Positions 26,283 through 35,713 of a stretch of 64,000 bases of DNA are shown piece by piece (position 1 is the first letter of the stretch; each line of letters opens with the position of its first letter). The notes below the pieces were generated by a model. The model worked only from the letters and a program-made list of their open reading frames with translations, did no database searches and was not told where the DNA came from. Source of the stretch: Bradyrhizobium sediminis (GTDB lineage: Bacteria; Pseudomonadota; Alphaproteobacteria; Rhizobiales; Xanthobacteraceae). Made by a program: the position numbers and the translations under genes. The DNA lies in NCBI RefSeq assembly GCF_018736105.1, contig NZ_CP076135.1:4152001-4216000 (forward strand), read 5' to 3'.

Positions 26283-27745
26283 GGCCGGCGTTCCCCGGCG
26301 GACGGCGGCGAAGCCACCTGGCGCGTTTCGGTATTGTCCTTCAGCGAGGTCAACGGCCGCACATGATCCATATGGCCGCCGAGTGCCGCATAATCCGACA
26401 GCCGCAACGTGAATTCGATCGGCGCCACCAGTGCCGGCGTCGGAACATAGCCGAAGGCGCCGGCCGGCAATCGCGTCACATCGACCATGAAAGTGATGCC
26501 GCCGCCCGGCCAGACATAAACCGGCGCGCCGCCGCTGGTGACGCGCGTCAGCGCGTCCTTGACCGATCGCGTCAGCCGCACCGGATTGTCGGTGACGCCG
26601 GCGCGCAACGACCCGCCTGCCCCGGCCATGAACAGCACGGTGCACAGAGCGGGCTCGCAATTCTCCTGGATCCGCTCGACCGACAGCCTGAGATCAACCG
26701 GCATCGGCTGCTCGACCGGCTTCAGCGCCTCATCGAGCACATAATAGGCCGCATGCTCGCCTGTGGTGGAGACCATCAGCATGGTCAGCCCCGGGTGCGC
26801 CTTCCTGGGATCGAACGGACCGAGCACCGACAACGGATCGGAGATTTTGGTGCCGCCCCAGCCGGTGCCGGGCTCGGCGACCTGGAAATAGCGGCCCGGC
26901 GTCGAACGCCGCCCTTTCATCTTGATTCCGGTATCGGGAATGTCGAGCAGCTTGCCGGCCTGATGCTCGCTGAGCACGCCGGTGATGTGATCGTCGACGA
27001 CAACGACTTCATCGACCTTGCCGTGCCACTGCTTGGCGAACATGCCGATGGTCGCCGAGCCGCAGCCGACCCGCATCCGCTCTTCGGGCACGCCGTTGAC
27101 GATGGGCGGATATCCGGCCTGCACCACCACGGTGGCGCCGCCGTCGATGGTCAGCTCGACCGGCTTGCAGTTGCTGAGGTCCATCAGCGCGTCGCAGGTG
27201 ACACGCCCTTCCTTCTTGGAGCCGCCGGTGAGGTGATGCACGCCGCCGAGCGACAGCATCTGCGAGCCGTATTCGCTCGTCGTGACGTGGCCGATCGCCT
27301 CGCCCTGCGCGCGCACCGCCGCCGTCTCCGGACCGAGATAGCGGTCGGTGTCGATCTTCACCTTGACGCCGCAGTAGCTGAAGATGCCTTCGGTCACCAC
27401 CGTGACCATGTCGACGCCGTCGACCTCGGAGGAGACGATGAACGGCGCGGGCTTGTAATCGGGATAGGTGGTGCCGGCGCCGATCGCGGTCACGAACAGG
27501 CTGGGCTCGTGCACGATCTTGCCGTCCCAGTCGCCGCTGGCCTGGAACGGCACCAGCCGTCCGCCATGCGATACCGTTCGCTCCAGCAAGATATGCGGAT
27601 CGACGCGCACCAGCTCGCCATCGTAATTGGCATAACGATCGCAGGCGCCCGCCGCGCCCGGCTTGATGTAGCACATCACGGGACACGCATCGCAGCGGAT
27701 CTTGTCGTCGGCAGCAGTCGTATCGATCAGCATGAACGAACTCAC
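26279..27745 (-). CDS. hnr: 6-hydroxynicotinate reductase homologue
   Basis: A 488-residue protein with an N-terminal cysteine cluster (Cys18, Cys21, Cys25, Cys35 in RCDACPVMCYIKPG...ACDRY), fitting an iron-sulfur site, and further cysteines in YCGVKV, NCKP, VGCGSAT and NCEPALC. I recognise it as the proteobacterial 6-hydroxynicotinate reductase (EC 1.3.7.1 type), which reduces 6-hydroxynicotinate to 1,4,5,6-tetrahydro-6-oxonicotinate with reduced ferredoxin. The E. barkeri enzyme has one 2Fe-2S, two 4Fe-4S and covalent flavin. Co-location with nicAB (divergent) and enamidase supports this. It is the first gene of the leftward operon. Confidence 0.8.
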   Translation of the reverse strand: MSSFMLIDTTAADDKIRCDACPVMCYIKPGAAGACDRYANYDGELVRVDPHILLERTVSHGGRLVPFQASGDWDGKIVHEPSLFVTAIGAGTTYPDYKPAPFIVSSEVDGVDMVTVVTEGIFSYCGVKVKIDTDRYLGPETAAVRAQGEAIGHVTTSEYGSQMLSLGGVHHLTGGSKKEGRVTCDALMDLSNCKPVELTIDGGATVVVQAGYPPIVNGVPEERMRVGCGSATIGMFAKQWHGKVDEVVVVDDHITGVLSEHQAGKLLDIPDTGIKMKGRRSTPGRYFQVAEPGTGWGGTKISDPLSVLGPFDPRKAHPGLTMLMVSTTGEHAAYYVLDEALKPVEQPMPVDLRLSVERIQENCEPALCTVLFMAGAGGSLRAGVTDNPVRLTRSVKDALTRVTSGGAPVYVWPGGGITFMVDVTRLPAGAFGYVPTPALVAPIEFTLRLSDYAALGGHMDHVRPLTSLKDNTETRQVASPPSAGERRP

Positions 27746-27806
27746 AAGCCAGCGTCAAACTGTCGGACGGCCAAACGGTAACGACGCCTCGTATCGTAAC
27801 GGGGTA

Positions 27807-27976
27807 ATTGTTCGTACACGAACGATGTTGCGCGCCCGGCTGAAAGCTGTCAAGCGCCGTGCAATGCGAAAACGGCGGCTGCCGATTAATACCGCAGATT
27901 GCCTGCCGGGTTTGTTCACAAACCGGGCAGCCGGTTTCGCCCGCCGTCGGCATGCTTGCACGTTTGTATGCAAACG
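27807..27976. promoter_or_regulatory. nicA/hnr divergent control region with three palindromes
   Basis: Three inverted repeats share a GTTYGT...ACRAAC arrangement. At 27807-27826, GTTCGT-AC-ACGAAC lies inside a 20-bp near-palindrome (8 of 10 pairs). At 27903-27930 a 28-bp palindrome pairs at 12 of 14 positions around GGTTTGT-TC-ACAAACC. At 27961-27976, CGTTTGTATGCAAACG pairs at 7 of 8. They lie in the 304-bp gap between hnr and nicA and resemble the perfect palindrome before enamidase, consistent with MarR control of both directions. No sigma-factor boxes are clear. Confidence 0.65.
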
Positions 27977-28049
27977 GTATCTTGCCCATGGGTTTTGGCG
28001 CGTTTCGACGCGATGTTTGCAGCGCAACCGTTGGAGCGGAACCACCGAC

Positions 28050-28532
28050 ATGACTGAGAGCACGATCCGCCTGACGGTCAACGGCCGGATCCACGAGATC
28101 GACGCCGCCCCCGACACCGCGCTGCTCTATGTGTTGCGCAACGATCTCGAACTGAACGGGCCGAAATACGGCTGCGGGCTCGGCGAATGCGGCAGCTGCA
28201 CCGTGCTGATCGACGGCGTTGCGGCGCGGTCCTGCGTCATTCCGATCGAAGGCTGCGTCGGGCGCGACATCGTGACGCTCGAAGGCCTGGGCTCGCGCGA
28301 ACATCCCGATCCGGTGCAGCAGGCCTTCATCAGGGAACAGGCCGCGCAATGCGGCTACTGCCTGAACGGCATGATCATGACCACCAGGGCGCTGCTCGAT
28401 CGCAACCCGCATCCGACGGAGAGCGAGTTGCTCGAGGCGCTACGCTACAATCTGTGCCGGTGCGGCGCGCATGTCGAAATCATGCGTGCGGCGATGCGGG
28501 CCGCTGGCCGCGTCGCGGAGGCGCTGGATTGA
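28050..28532 (+). CDS. nicA: Nicotinate hydroxylase, 2Fe-2S small subunit
   Basis: A 160-residue protein with two [2Fe-2S] clusters in the xanthine dehydrogenase-family order: plant-type Cys42, Cys47, Cys50, Cys62 (GCGLGECGSC...SC) and helical Cys101, Cys104, Cys136, Cys138 (CGYC...LCRC). It passes electrons from the molybdenum centre of NicB during C6 hydroxylation of nicotinate. Length matches P. putida NicA (157). The frame is open upstream but homology begins at 28050. TGATG overlaps its stop with the nicB start. Confidence 0.92.
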   Translation: MTESTIRLTVNGRIHEIDAAPDTALLYVLRNDLELNGPKYGCGLGECGSCTVLIDGVAARSCVIPIEGCVGRDIVTLEGLGSREHPDPVQQAFIREQAAQCGYCLNGMIMTTRALLDRNPHPTESELLEALRYNLCRCGAHVEIMRAAMRAAGRVAEALD

Positions 28533-31500
28533 TGACCGCAGACGTTCCCGACATCAGCGAGTCCGGGTCAGGATCATTGACCGTTGTCCGGCCGGCCGCG
28601 GCCGGGTTCGAGACCTTCATCAAGATCACGGCCGACGGTTCGGTCACGGCCTACAACGGCCATGTCGATCTCGGCACCGGCATTCGCACCGCGCTCGGGC
28701 AGATCGTCGCCGAAGAACTCGATGTGTCCTTTGCCCGCGTCGTCGTGGTGCTGGGCGATACCGCGCTGGTTCCCAATCAGGGCGCTACCATCGCCAGCGA
28801 GACCATCCAGATCACGGCGGTGCCGCTGCGCAAGGCGGCGGCACAGGCGCGGCACTTCCTGATCGCGCGCGCTGCCGAGCGGCTGGAAATGCCGGCCGAA
28901 GAGCTCGTCATCGAGGACGGCCTGATCCGCGGCAAGGACAACCGCAGCGTCTCCTACGGCGAGTTGATATTCGGCGAGACCGTCCGCCTCGAACTTGCGG
29001 ACGACGTGCCGGTCAAGGCCGTCAACGCCTACAGCATCGTCGGCCAATCGGTGCCGCGCACCGACCTGCCGGCGAAGGCGACCGGCGAACTGGTTTACGT
29101 TCACGACGTGCGCGTACCCGGCATGCTGCACGGCCGCGTGGTGCGGCCGCCTTATGCCGGCGTCGATGCCGGCGATTTCGTCGGCACCAGCCTGATCGCG
29201 GTCGATGAAGCGTCGGTCCGCGATATTCCCGGGCTGGTGGCGGTGGTGCGGATCGGCGATTTCGTCGGCGTCGTCGCCGAGCGCGAGGAAAACGCGGTCA
29301 AGGCGGCCGCGCAGCTCAAGGTGAGCTGGAAGCCGACCCCGGCGCTGCCCGACTTGAAGGACATCGAGACCGCGCTGCGCGCCAATCCGTCGGCGCCGCG
29401 CACCCTGATCGACAAGGGCGATGTCGATGCCGCGATCGCGGCTGCCGCCAGGCCGATGCGGCGCACTTATATATGGCCGTACCAGATGCACGGTTCGATC
29501 GGTCCGTCCTGCGCGGTCGCCGACATCAGGGACGATCAGATCAAGGTGTGGTCCGGCACGCAAAATCCGCACTTGCTGCGCGCCGACCTCGCGCTGCTGC
29601 TGCAGAAGCCGGAGCACGACATCGACGTGATCCGGCTGGAAGCCGCGGGCTGCTATGGCCGCAACTGCGCCGATGACGTCACCGCGGACGCGGTGCTGCT
29701 GTCGCGCGCAGTCGGCCGTCCGGTCCGCGTGCAGCTGACGCGCGAACAGGAACATGCCTGGGAGCCGAAGGGCACCGCGCAACTGATGGACGTCAACGGC
29801 GGGTTGAACGCCGACGGCGGCGTCGCCGGTTACGATTTCGCGACGCGCTATCCCTCGAACGGCGCGCCTACCCTGGCGCTGCTGCTCACCGGAACGATTG
29901 CGCCCACGCCGGCCGTGTTTGAGATGGGCGACCGCACCGCGATCCCGCCTTACGACTACGATAATCTGCGCGTGGTGGCGCACGACATGCCGCCGATCGT
30001 GCGGGCGTCGTGGTTTCGCGGTGTCTCGGCACTGCCCAACACCTTTGCCCATGAATCCTATATCGACGAATTGGCTTCTGAGGCCGGCGTCGATCCGGTC
30101 GAATACCGGCTGCGCTACCTGAAAGACCAGCGCGCGGTCGATCTCGTCAACGCCGTCGCCGAACGCGCCGGCTGGGTGCCGCGTCCGGTGCGGCAGGAGC
30201 CTGAGGCCGAAGGCGACATCGTGCGTGGGCGCGGCTTTGCCTACGCGCTCTATGTGCACAGCAAGTTTCCGGGTTATGGCGCGGCGTGGTCGGCATGGAT
30301 TGCCGACGTCGCCGTCAACAAGGCGACCGGCGATGTCAGCGTGACCCGCGTGGTGGCGGGGCAGGATTCCGGGCTGATGATCAACCCGGACGGCGTCCGC
30401 CACCAGATCCACGGCAACGTCATCCAGTCGACCAGCCGCGCGCTGATGGAGCAGGTTTCGTTCGACCGCAACGCGGTGACGGCGCGCGAATGGGGCGCCT
30501 ACCCCATCATCAAATTCCCCGACATTCCTAAGATCGACGTCTTGATGCTGCCGCGGCAGGACCAGCCGCCGCTCGGCGTCGGCGAGTCCGCCTCCGTGCC
30601 GAGCGCCGCCGCCATCGCCAACGCGATTTATGATGCGACCGGCGTGCGGTTTCGCGAATTGCCGTTCACGCCGGAACGCATTCTGGCGGGGTTGCGCGGC
30701 GGACAAAGCCAGCCGCCAGGCCCGGCGCCGCTGGCCGCGCCGCAGCCGCCTGCTCCGGCCGACCGATGGACCAATCCGTTCGCCGGGCGACGCGGCGTTT
30801 TTGCCACGGCTGCGGCATTGTGTGTCGCTGCGATCGGCATCGGCGCCGCCGTGCTGCCGTGGCGGGCGATCGCACCGATCGCGCGGCCGGATGCGTCCGT
30901 GTTCTCCGCGGCGACCATCGCTCGCGGGGCACAACTGGCCGCGCTCGGCGACTGCGCGGTCTGCCACACGAGCGTGAACGGCGCCGTCAATGCCGGCGGC
31001 CGGGGAATCGAAACCCCGTACGGCACCATCTACGCCACCAACATCACGCCCGATGTCGAGACCGGCATCGGCGCCTGGTCCTATCCGGCTTTCGAGCGCG
31101 CCATGCGCGAGGGCATCCATCGCGACGGCAGGCATCTCTATCCGGCGTTTCCCTACACCCATTTCGCCAGGACCAGCGATGCCGACCTGCAGGCGCTCTA
31201 CGCTTTTCTGATGGCGCAGCCGGCGGTGCGCGCCGAGACGCCTGACAACACGCTGGCGTTTCCGTTCAACCTGCGTCCGCTGATGGCGGGATGGAACGCG
31301 CTGTTCCATCAGCCCACGACGTTCGAAGCCGATGCGACGAAATCGGCGACCTGGAATCGCGGCGCCTATCTGGTCGAGGGCCTCGGCCATTGCGGCGCCT
31401 GCCATTCGCCGCGCAACGCGCTCGGCGCGGAGAAGGCCGGCGCCTACCTCGCCGGCGGCTTCGCCGAAGGCTGGGAAGCACCGCCGCTCACTTCGTTGTC

Positions 31501-32080
31501 GCATGCACCGATCCCCTGGAGCGAAGACGAGCTTTACGCCTATTTGCGAACGGGCGAATCCCGCCTCCACGGCGTGGCCGCGGGGCCAATGGCGCCTGTG
31601 GTGAAGGAACTTGCGGCTCTTCCCGACCAGGACATTCGCGCCATGGCGGTCTATCTCGCTTCCTTCAACGCGAATGCACCCGACAAAACGGCGCAGGACA
31701 CACTGGCCGCCGGACTGGAAAAATCGACCGGCACCCGGATGGTCTCGGCTTCGCCCGCCGGCGCGCGGCTTTACGAAGGCGCCTGCGCGGTCTGCCACGC
31801 GGTCGGCGGGCCGGTCCTGTTCGGCAGCCGGCCGTCGCTGGCGCTGAACAGCAACCTGCACAGCGCCGTGCCCGACAACCTGATCCAGGTGATCCTGCAC
31901 GGCATCGCCTCTCCTGTTACGAGCGACCTCGGCTATATGCCCGGCTTCAAGGACAGCATGAGCGACGACCAGTTGACCGAGCTCGTGACCTATCTGCGGC
32001 GGCAATTCGCCCCCGAAAAACCTGTTTGGACCGGCGTCCGGGCCGCCATCAGCCAAGCCCGGCAGCGGCTTTCGCGCTGA
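28532..32080 (+). CDS. nicB: Nicotinate hydroxylase large subunit: molybdopterin domain fused to tri-haem cytochrome c
   Basis: 1182 residues, close to P. putida NicB. Residues 1-730 form the molybdopterin-binding part of the xanthine oxidase family but of the isoquinoline oxidoreductase type (GHVDLGTGIRTALGQI, SETIQIT, PPLGVGESASVPSAAAI near the end). A hydrophobic helix (FATAAALCVAAIGIGAAVL, about 757-775) follows. The C-terminal 400 residues carry three CxxCH haem sites at Cys808, Cys954 and Cys1085 (CAVCH, CGACH, CAVCH). Electrons thus go to the respiratory chain, not NAD. It starts 1 bp inside the nicA stop. No in-frame break was found along its length. Confidence 0.93.
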   Translation: MTADVPDISESGSGSLTVVRPAAAGFETFIKITADGSVTAYNGHVDLGTGIRTALGQIVAEELDVSFARVVVVLGDTALVPNQGATIASETIQITAVPLRKAAAQARHFLIARAAERLEMPAEELVIEDGLIRGKDNRSVSYGELIFGETVRLELADDVPVKAVNAYSIVGQSVPRTDLPAKATGELVYVHDVRVPGMLHGRVVRPPYAGVDAGDFVGTSLIAVDEASVRDIPGLVAVVRIGDFVGVVAEREENAVKAAAQLKVSWKPTPALPDLKDIETALRANPSAPRTLIDKGDVDAAIAAAARPMRRTYIWPYQMHGSIGPSCAVADIRDDQIKVWSGTQNPHLLRADLALLLQKPEHDIDVIRLEAAGCYGRNCADDVTADAVLLSRAVGRPVRVQLTREQEHAWEPKGTAQLMDVNGGLNADGGVAGYDFATRYPSNGAPTLALLLTGTIAPTPAVFEMGDRTAIPPYDYDNLRVVAHDMPPIVRASWFRGVSALPNTFAHESYIDELASEAGVDPVEYRLRYLKDQRAVDLVNAVAERAGWVPRPVRQEPEAEGDIVRGRGFAYALYVHSKFPGYGAAWSAWIADVAVNKATGDVSVTRVVAGQDSGLMINPDGVRHQIHGNVIQSTSRALMEQVSFDRNAVTAREWGAYPIIKFPDIPKIDVLMLPRQDQPPLGVGESASVPSAAAIANAIYDATGVRFRELPFTPERILAGLRGGQSQPPGPAPLAAPQPPAPADRWTNPFAGRRGVFATAAALCVAAIGIGAAVLPWRAIAPIARPDASVFSAATIARGAQLAALGDCAVCHTSVNGAVNAGGRGIETPYGTIYATNITPDVETGIGAWSYPAFERAMREGIHRDGRHLYPAFPYTHFARTSDADLQALYAFLMAQPAVRAETPDNTLAFPFNLRPLMAGWNALFHQPTTFEADATKSATWNRGAYLVEGLGHCGACHSPRNALGAEKAGAYLAGGFAEGWEAPPLTSLSHAPIPWSEDELYAYLRTGESRLHGVAAGPMAPVVKELAALPDQDIRAMAVYLASFNANAPDKTAQDTLAAGLEKSTGTRMVSASPAGARLYEGACAVCHAVGGPVLFGSRPSLALNSNLHSAVPDNLIQVILHGIASPVTSDLGYMPGFKDSMSDDQLTELVTYLRRQFAPEKPVWTGVRAAISQARQRLSR

Positions 32081-32141
32081 GCTGCCATGCCCGGCCCAAA
32101 GGGTACTGGTTGCAGGCCGTCCGGCGGGCTAGGGTCCCCCC

Positions 32142-33446
32142 ATGGCAGTTACAGACATTGCATCCCGGACCTACAATCACGGCTGGCGGCTCGACCCGAT
32201 CGTGCGCAGCCTGCTCGATACCGATTTCTACAAGCTCCTGATGCTGCAGATGATCCGGGAATTCTATCCGGGCCAGCAGGTCACCTTTTCGGTGATCAAT
32301 CGCAGCCGGCATGTGCGGCTTGCCGAGGTGATCGACGAGGGCGAACTGCGCGCCCAGCTCGATCATGCCCGCACCATCCGCTTCACCAAGAAAGAGCTGA
32401 TCTGGCTCGCCGGTAATACCTTCTACGGCAAGACCCAGATGTTCTCGCCCGACTTCATCAACTGGCTCGCGGCGTTCCGGCTTCCCGAATACGAGCTGCG
32501 CAAGGTCGACGGCCAGTATGAGCTGCATTTCCATGGCAACTGGACCCACACCACGATGTGGGAGATTCCGGCGCTCGCCATCCTCAACGAGCTGCGCTCG
32601 CGCCAGGTCGTGAAGGGCCAGGGCCGGTTCGTGCTCGACGTCCTCTATGCCCGCGCCAAGGCCAAGCTGTGGACCAAGGTCGAGCGGTTGCGGAAGCTGG
32701 ACGGCTTGCGGCTATCCGATTTCGGGACGCGGCGGCGGCACGGCTTTCTGTGGCAGCGCTGGTGCGTCGAGGCGGTGAAGGAGGGCCTCGGATCGTCCTT
32801 CACCGGAACCTCGAACGTGCTGCTGGCGATGGACAACGACCTCGAGGCGATTGGCACCAACGCCCATGAATTGCCGATGGTCGCAGCTGCGCTGGCCGAT
32901 GACGACGATGAGCTGCGCTGGGCGCCGTATCGTATTCTCGACCAGTGGCGCCATACCTATGGCGGCAACCTCTTGATCGCCCTGCCAGACGCCTTCGGCA
33001 CCAAATCGTTCCTGCGCGATGCGCCGGAATGGGTGGCGGACTGGACCGGTTTTCGTCCGGACAGCGCGCCGCCGATCGCGGCCGGCGAGGAAATCATCAA
33101 ATGGTGGAAACAGAAGGGCCGCGATCCCCGGGAGAAGCTCCTGGTGTTCTCCGACGCCATGGATGTCGGATCGATCGAGGAAACCCACCGTCATTTCGCC
33201 GGCCGGGTCCGGATCGCCTTCGGCTGGGGCACCAACCTGACCAACGATTTCGTCGGATGCGCGCCCGACGGTTCGGCCAACCTCGATCCGATCTCGATCG
33301 TCTGCAAGGTGACGTCGGTCGACGGCCGACCGGCGGTGAAACTTTCGGACAATCCGGAAAAGTCGACCGGCGATGCGTCCGAGATCGAGCGCTATTTGCG
33401 CGTGTTCGGCAATGCCGGCCGCGTTCGCACCGCGGTCCACGTCTGA
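32142..33446 (+). CDS. pncB: Nicotinate phosphoribosyltransferase
   Basis: A 434-residue PncB of the classical bacterial type: [15 protein letters not shown] at the start, [21 protein letters not shown] (substrate loop), GTSNVLLAM after SSFT, and [11 protein letters not shown] with the phosphate loop at the end. It converts nicotinate, PRPP and ATP to nicotinate mononucleotide for NAD salvage. It lies 61 bp after nicB on the same strand, so catabolism and salvage of nicotinate are encoded side by side. A shared transcript is possible but a separate promoter cannot be excluded. Confidence 0.94.
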   Translation: MAVTDIASRTYNHGWRLDPIVRSLLDTDFYKLLMLQMIREFYPGQQVTFSVINRSRHVRLAEVIDEGELRAQLDHARTIRFTKKELIWLAGNTFYGKTQMFSPDFINWLAAFRLPEYELRKVDGQYELHFHGNWTHTTMWEIPALAILNELRSRQVVKGQGRFVLDVLYARAKAKLWTKVERLRKLDGLRLSDFGTRRRHGFLWQRWCVEAVKEGLGSSFTGTSNVLLAMDNDLEAIGTNAHELPMVAAALADDDDELRWAPYRILDQWRHTYGGNLLIALPDAFGTKSFLRDAPEWVADWTGFRPDSAPPIAAGEEIIKWWKQKGRDPREKLLVFSDAMDVGSIEETHRHFAGRVRIAFGWGTNLTNDFVGCAPDGSANLDPISIVCKVTSVDGRPAVKLSDNPEKSTGDASEIERYLRVFGNAGRVRTAVHV

Positions 33447-33564
33447 TCCGGGCCCCGGGCCCGGTCATTGCGACATCAATACCGGAATGGTCGCGCGCGT
33501 GATGGCGGCTAGCGTCACGCCGCCGGAAATTGCCCCGCTATCACCGACGGCAGGTTGCCGGCGG

Positions 33565-34251
33565 CTATAGCGGTGCAATCCGCACCTGAACATCGCGCGG
33601 CCGCGCCAGATATGGCGACGACGTGACCACGACGTCGGCCCCGGCCAGCGCGTAGGCAGCGACGTTTCCGGCATGAATGCCGCCGGCGGCGGCAATGATG
33701 GGCCGTGATCGCACCGACCCCATTCGGGCCATCCGGGCAACGAGCCCGGCGATTTCGGCCGGTACGAATTTCTCCGCCTGGATCACGTCGAAACCCGCCG
33801 CCGCCGCGACGATTGCCGCCTCGATCGTGGTCACTTCGATCACCAGGCGCTTTTCCGGCGCGGCTCGCCGCAATCGATCGATCATGTCGGGGAGCAGGTC
33901 GTCGCCGAGAAAGGCGCGGTGCTCCGGAAAGACCAGCACCGTCTCGGACAGGCCGAGGCGATGCATCACCGCGCCGCCCGCCTTCACCGCCGCGACCGCA
34001 AAGCGCTTGGTACCGGGAACGTTCTTGCGCGTGCAAGCCACGGCGACATGAGGCGCGACGGCGGTCGCGGCATCGACGATCGCGCGGGCGTCGGTCGCAA
34101 CACCCGACCAGATTTCGATCAGCGTCTGCGCCACCTTCCAGCTGCGCAGCAACGCCGAAGCCGGGCCCCGCGCGGTCAGGATCGGCATTCCCTGCTCCAG
34201 CGCGGCGCCGGATGCAGCATAAGACGTCCGGCCTCGTGAAGGGAGAAGCAA
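33565..34251 (-). pseudogene. modD remnant (NadC-like ModD protein), 5'-truncated
   Basis: From SGAALEQGMPILTARGPASA the text matches the ModD/quinolinate phosphoribosyltransferase-like family: WKVAQTLIEIWSGVAT, ACTRKNVPGTKRFA, GLSETVLVFPEHR, VIQAEKF and the C-terminal GADVVVTS. About 60 N-terminal residues expected for ModD are absent. The only upstream start is a TTG at 34251, and the sequence beyond belongs to a modA fragment on the other strand. It is therefore probably a broken gene. ModD proteins accompany molybdate transport genes; NicB needs molybdenum, so the decayed neighbour is notable. Confidence 0.6.
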
Positions 34252-34253
34252 CG

Positions 34254-34385
34254 CTCAAGGCCGCCTCATTTGCAAAACTGTCGATCTGCAACCCGATCGC
34301 GGCCCCGTACGGCGCGGCGGCGGTGGAGGCGATGAAGGCGCTGAAGCTTTATGACGGACTGCAGCCGAAGCTGGTCGATCGGGCA
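34254..34385 (+). pseudogene. modA remnant (molybdate-binding protein fragment)
   Basis: About 44 codons read LKAASFAKLSICNPIAAPYG, then AAAVEAMKALKLYDGLQPKLV, an evident match to the C-terminal part of molybdate-binding ModA (AxxxNPxxAPYGxAAxExL, LxxKLV). Both ends are lost: the 5' side abuts the truncated modD head to head, and after VDRA the text is no longer ModA-like. No start codon or further homology follows. It marks a deletion or rearrangement point. Confidence 0.6.
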
Positions 34386-34590
34386 ACCCGTCGAACTGGT
34401 CCGGTTCCTGCACTCCTGTCGCCGTTGAAGATTTTCAGCGTGAACGGAACCGAAGCCATGCCGCTCTATAGCTATGCGTGGCCTCGCAAGGTCCGCGCGA
34501 GCGCGCCGCCGCTGACGGCCGCTTACTCCTTACGGCCATTCTCAACCGCGGCACATCCGGCGAACCTGATTTCAGGGGATGCCCGAGCTG

Positions 34591-35226
34591 TCAATTCTGC
34601 GATATGGCGAGTGCCGCGAGCACTGTCCGGTTATCGATTTCAAGCTTCTGATACATGTGATGGAGATGCACCTTGATGGTGCCGTGGGAGATGTTCAAAC
34701 GACGCGCAATTTCCTTGTTCGACAATCCTTCGGACACCAGACGCATGATCTCGCGCTCGCGGTCCGTCAGCACTGCCAGCACATTGTCGACGTTGGCGCC
34801 GTTTCTTTCGTTCCGGGATAGATCCAGCTCCGAGGGGAACAGCGGCAGTAACCTCCAGCCATTCGCTGCCTTCCGCACGGACTGCATCAGGACCTCGGAC
34901 GCCGCGTCCTTCGGAATGACGCTGCAAGCACCGGCCGCCACTGCTGCTGCGAGTTCGCCGTGTTCGATTGATGGGGTGAAGAAGACCAGCCGCGTGGAAA
35001 GATTCTCGGCCTTGGCGATGGCGAGGATTTGCAACCCGGTGAGGTCAGGCATCGAGACGTCGAGAATTGCGACGTCGGGCGCCAGGTCCCGCATCGCTTT
35101 GATGCAGCTCGCGCCATCACTGCAAGACGCTACGATCTTGAAATCATATTGAGCCGCGAACAGGGACGTTAAGCCCTGCAGAACGACGGGATAGCAATCC
35201 GCGATCACTAAACGAGTGCAGCGCAT
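34591..35226 (-). CDS. NarL/FixJ-family response regulator
   Basis: 211 residues from the ATG at 35226. The receiver domain is complete: Asp10 in the acidic pocket (LVIADCYPV), phospho-acceptor Asp56 (VAILDVSMPD), and the Lys of SVIPKDA. The C-terminal LuxR helix-turn-helix is LTDREREIMRLVSEGLSNKE followed by TIKVHLHHMYQKL. It is orphan, with no kinase beside it, and stands at the edge of the exopolysaccharide locus. A TTG or upstream start would add 38 residues unlike any receiver, so the shorter form is chosen. Confidence 0.88.
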   Translation of the reverse strand: MRCTRLVIADCYPVVLQGLTSLFAAQYDFKIVASCSDGASCIKAMRDLAPDVAILDVSMPDLTGLQILAIAKAENLSTRLVFFTPSIEHGELAAAVAAGACSVIPKDAASEVLMQSVRKAANGWRLLPLFPSELDLSRNERNGANVDNVLAVLTDREREIMRLVSEGLSNKEIARRLNISHGTIKVHLHHMYQKLEIDNRTVLAALAISQN

Positions 35227-35713
35227 GGGCGGTCCCTGGGCCTGCCCCCTTACGTATAACCTACGCTCCCAAGCATCTTTCGGTGAGCATCCCCTGCGCA
35301 GACATTTTTTTTCAAGGACATGCAACACGAGTTGCTGCATCGCAAAAGGTAGATTGGCAGGAATAGCAAAACGATTGCGAGTCCTCGTCAGTACGCTTGC
35401 CGACTTTCAATCTTCGCAAGAGCCCTGATCAGCGAAACGTCCCGAATTCGGGCTAGCAAGCCACCGATTGATGCCTGATTGGTGCCGAAAGTCTCGCTTC
35501 CCCGAACCGCGGTGTAGTGCCGCGGCCTGCTTGGACCCCAACGAAAGCACAACACTCGGTTGTATTGCTCCACTCCACTCAATCAGAGAATGCAATCCAC
35601 GCCAAACAAGGTGCGCCACGGCTACCTGCCATTATGAACGGCATCCTATAACCAAAGATATATAGGGATATCGGGAATTCGAATCTAACATTCATAAAAT
35701 CGTCACGATGCGC
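35227..35713. other. Intergenic region, nothing recognised
   Basis: The start of the divergent promoter region between two LuxR-type regulator genes. Short open frames on both strands lack ribosome sites and homology. The region becomes AT-rich towards 35650-35850, as expected for promoters. Apart from the tandem repeat listed separately I see no gene, RNA or hairpin. Confidence 0.5.

Noticed and set aside
28574..32056. 1160-codon open frame on the minus strand opposite nicB
   Set aside because: It is the antisense shadow of a GC-rich gene: full of His, Arg, Asp and Gly, no family features, while the plus strand encodes a clear NicB with three haem sites.
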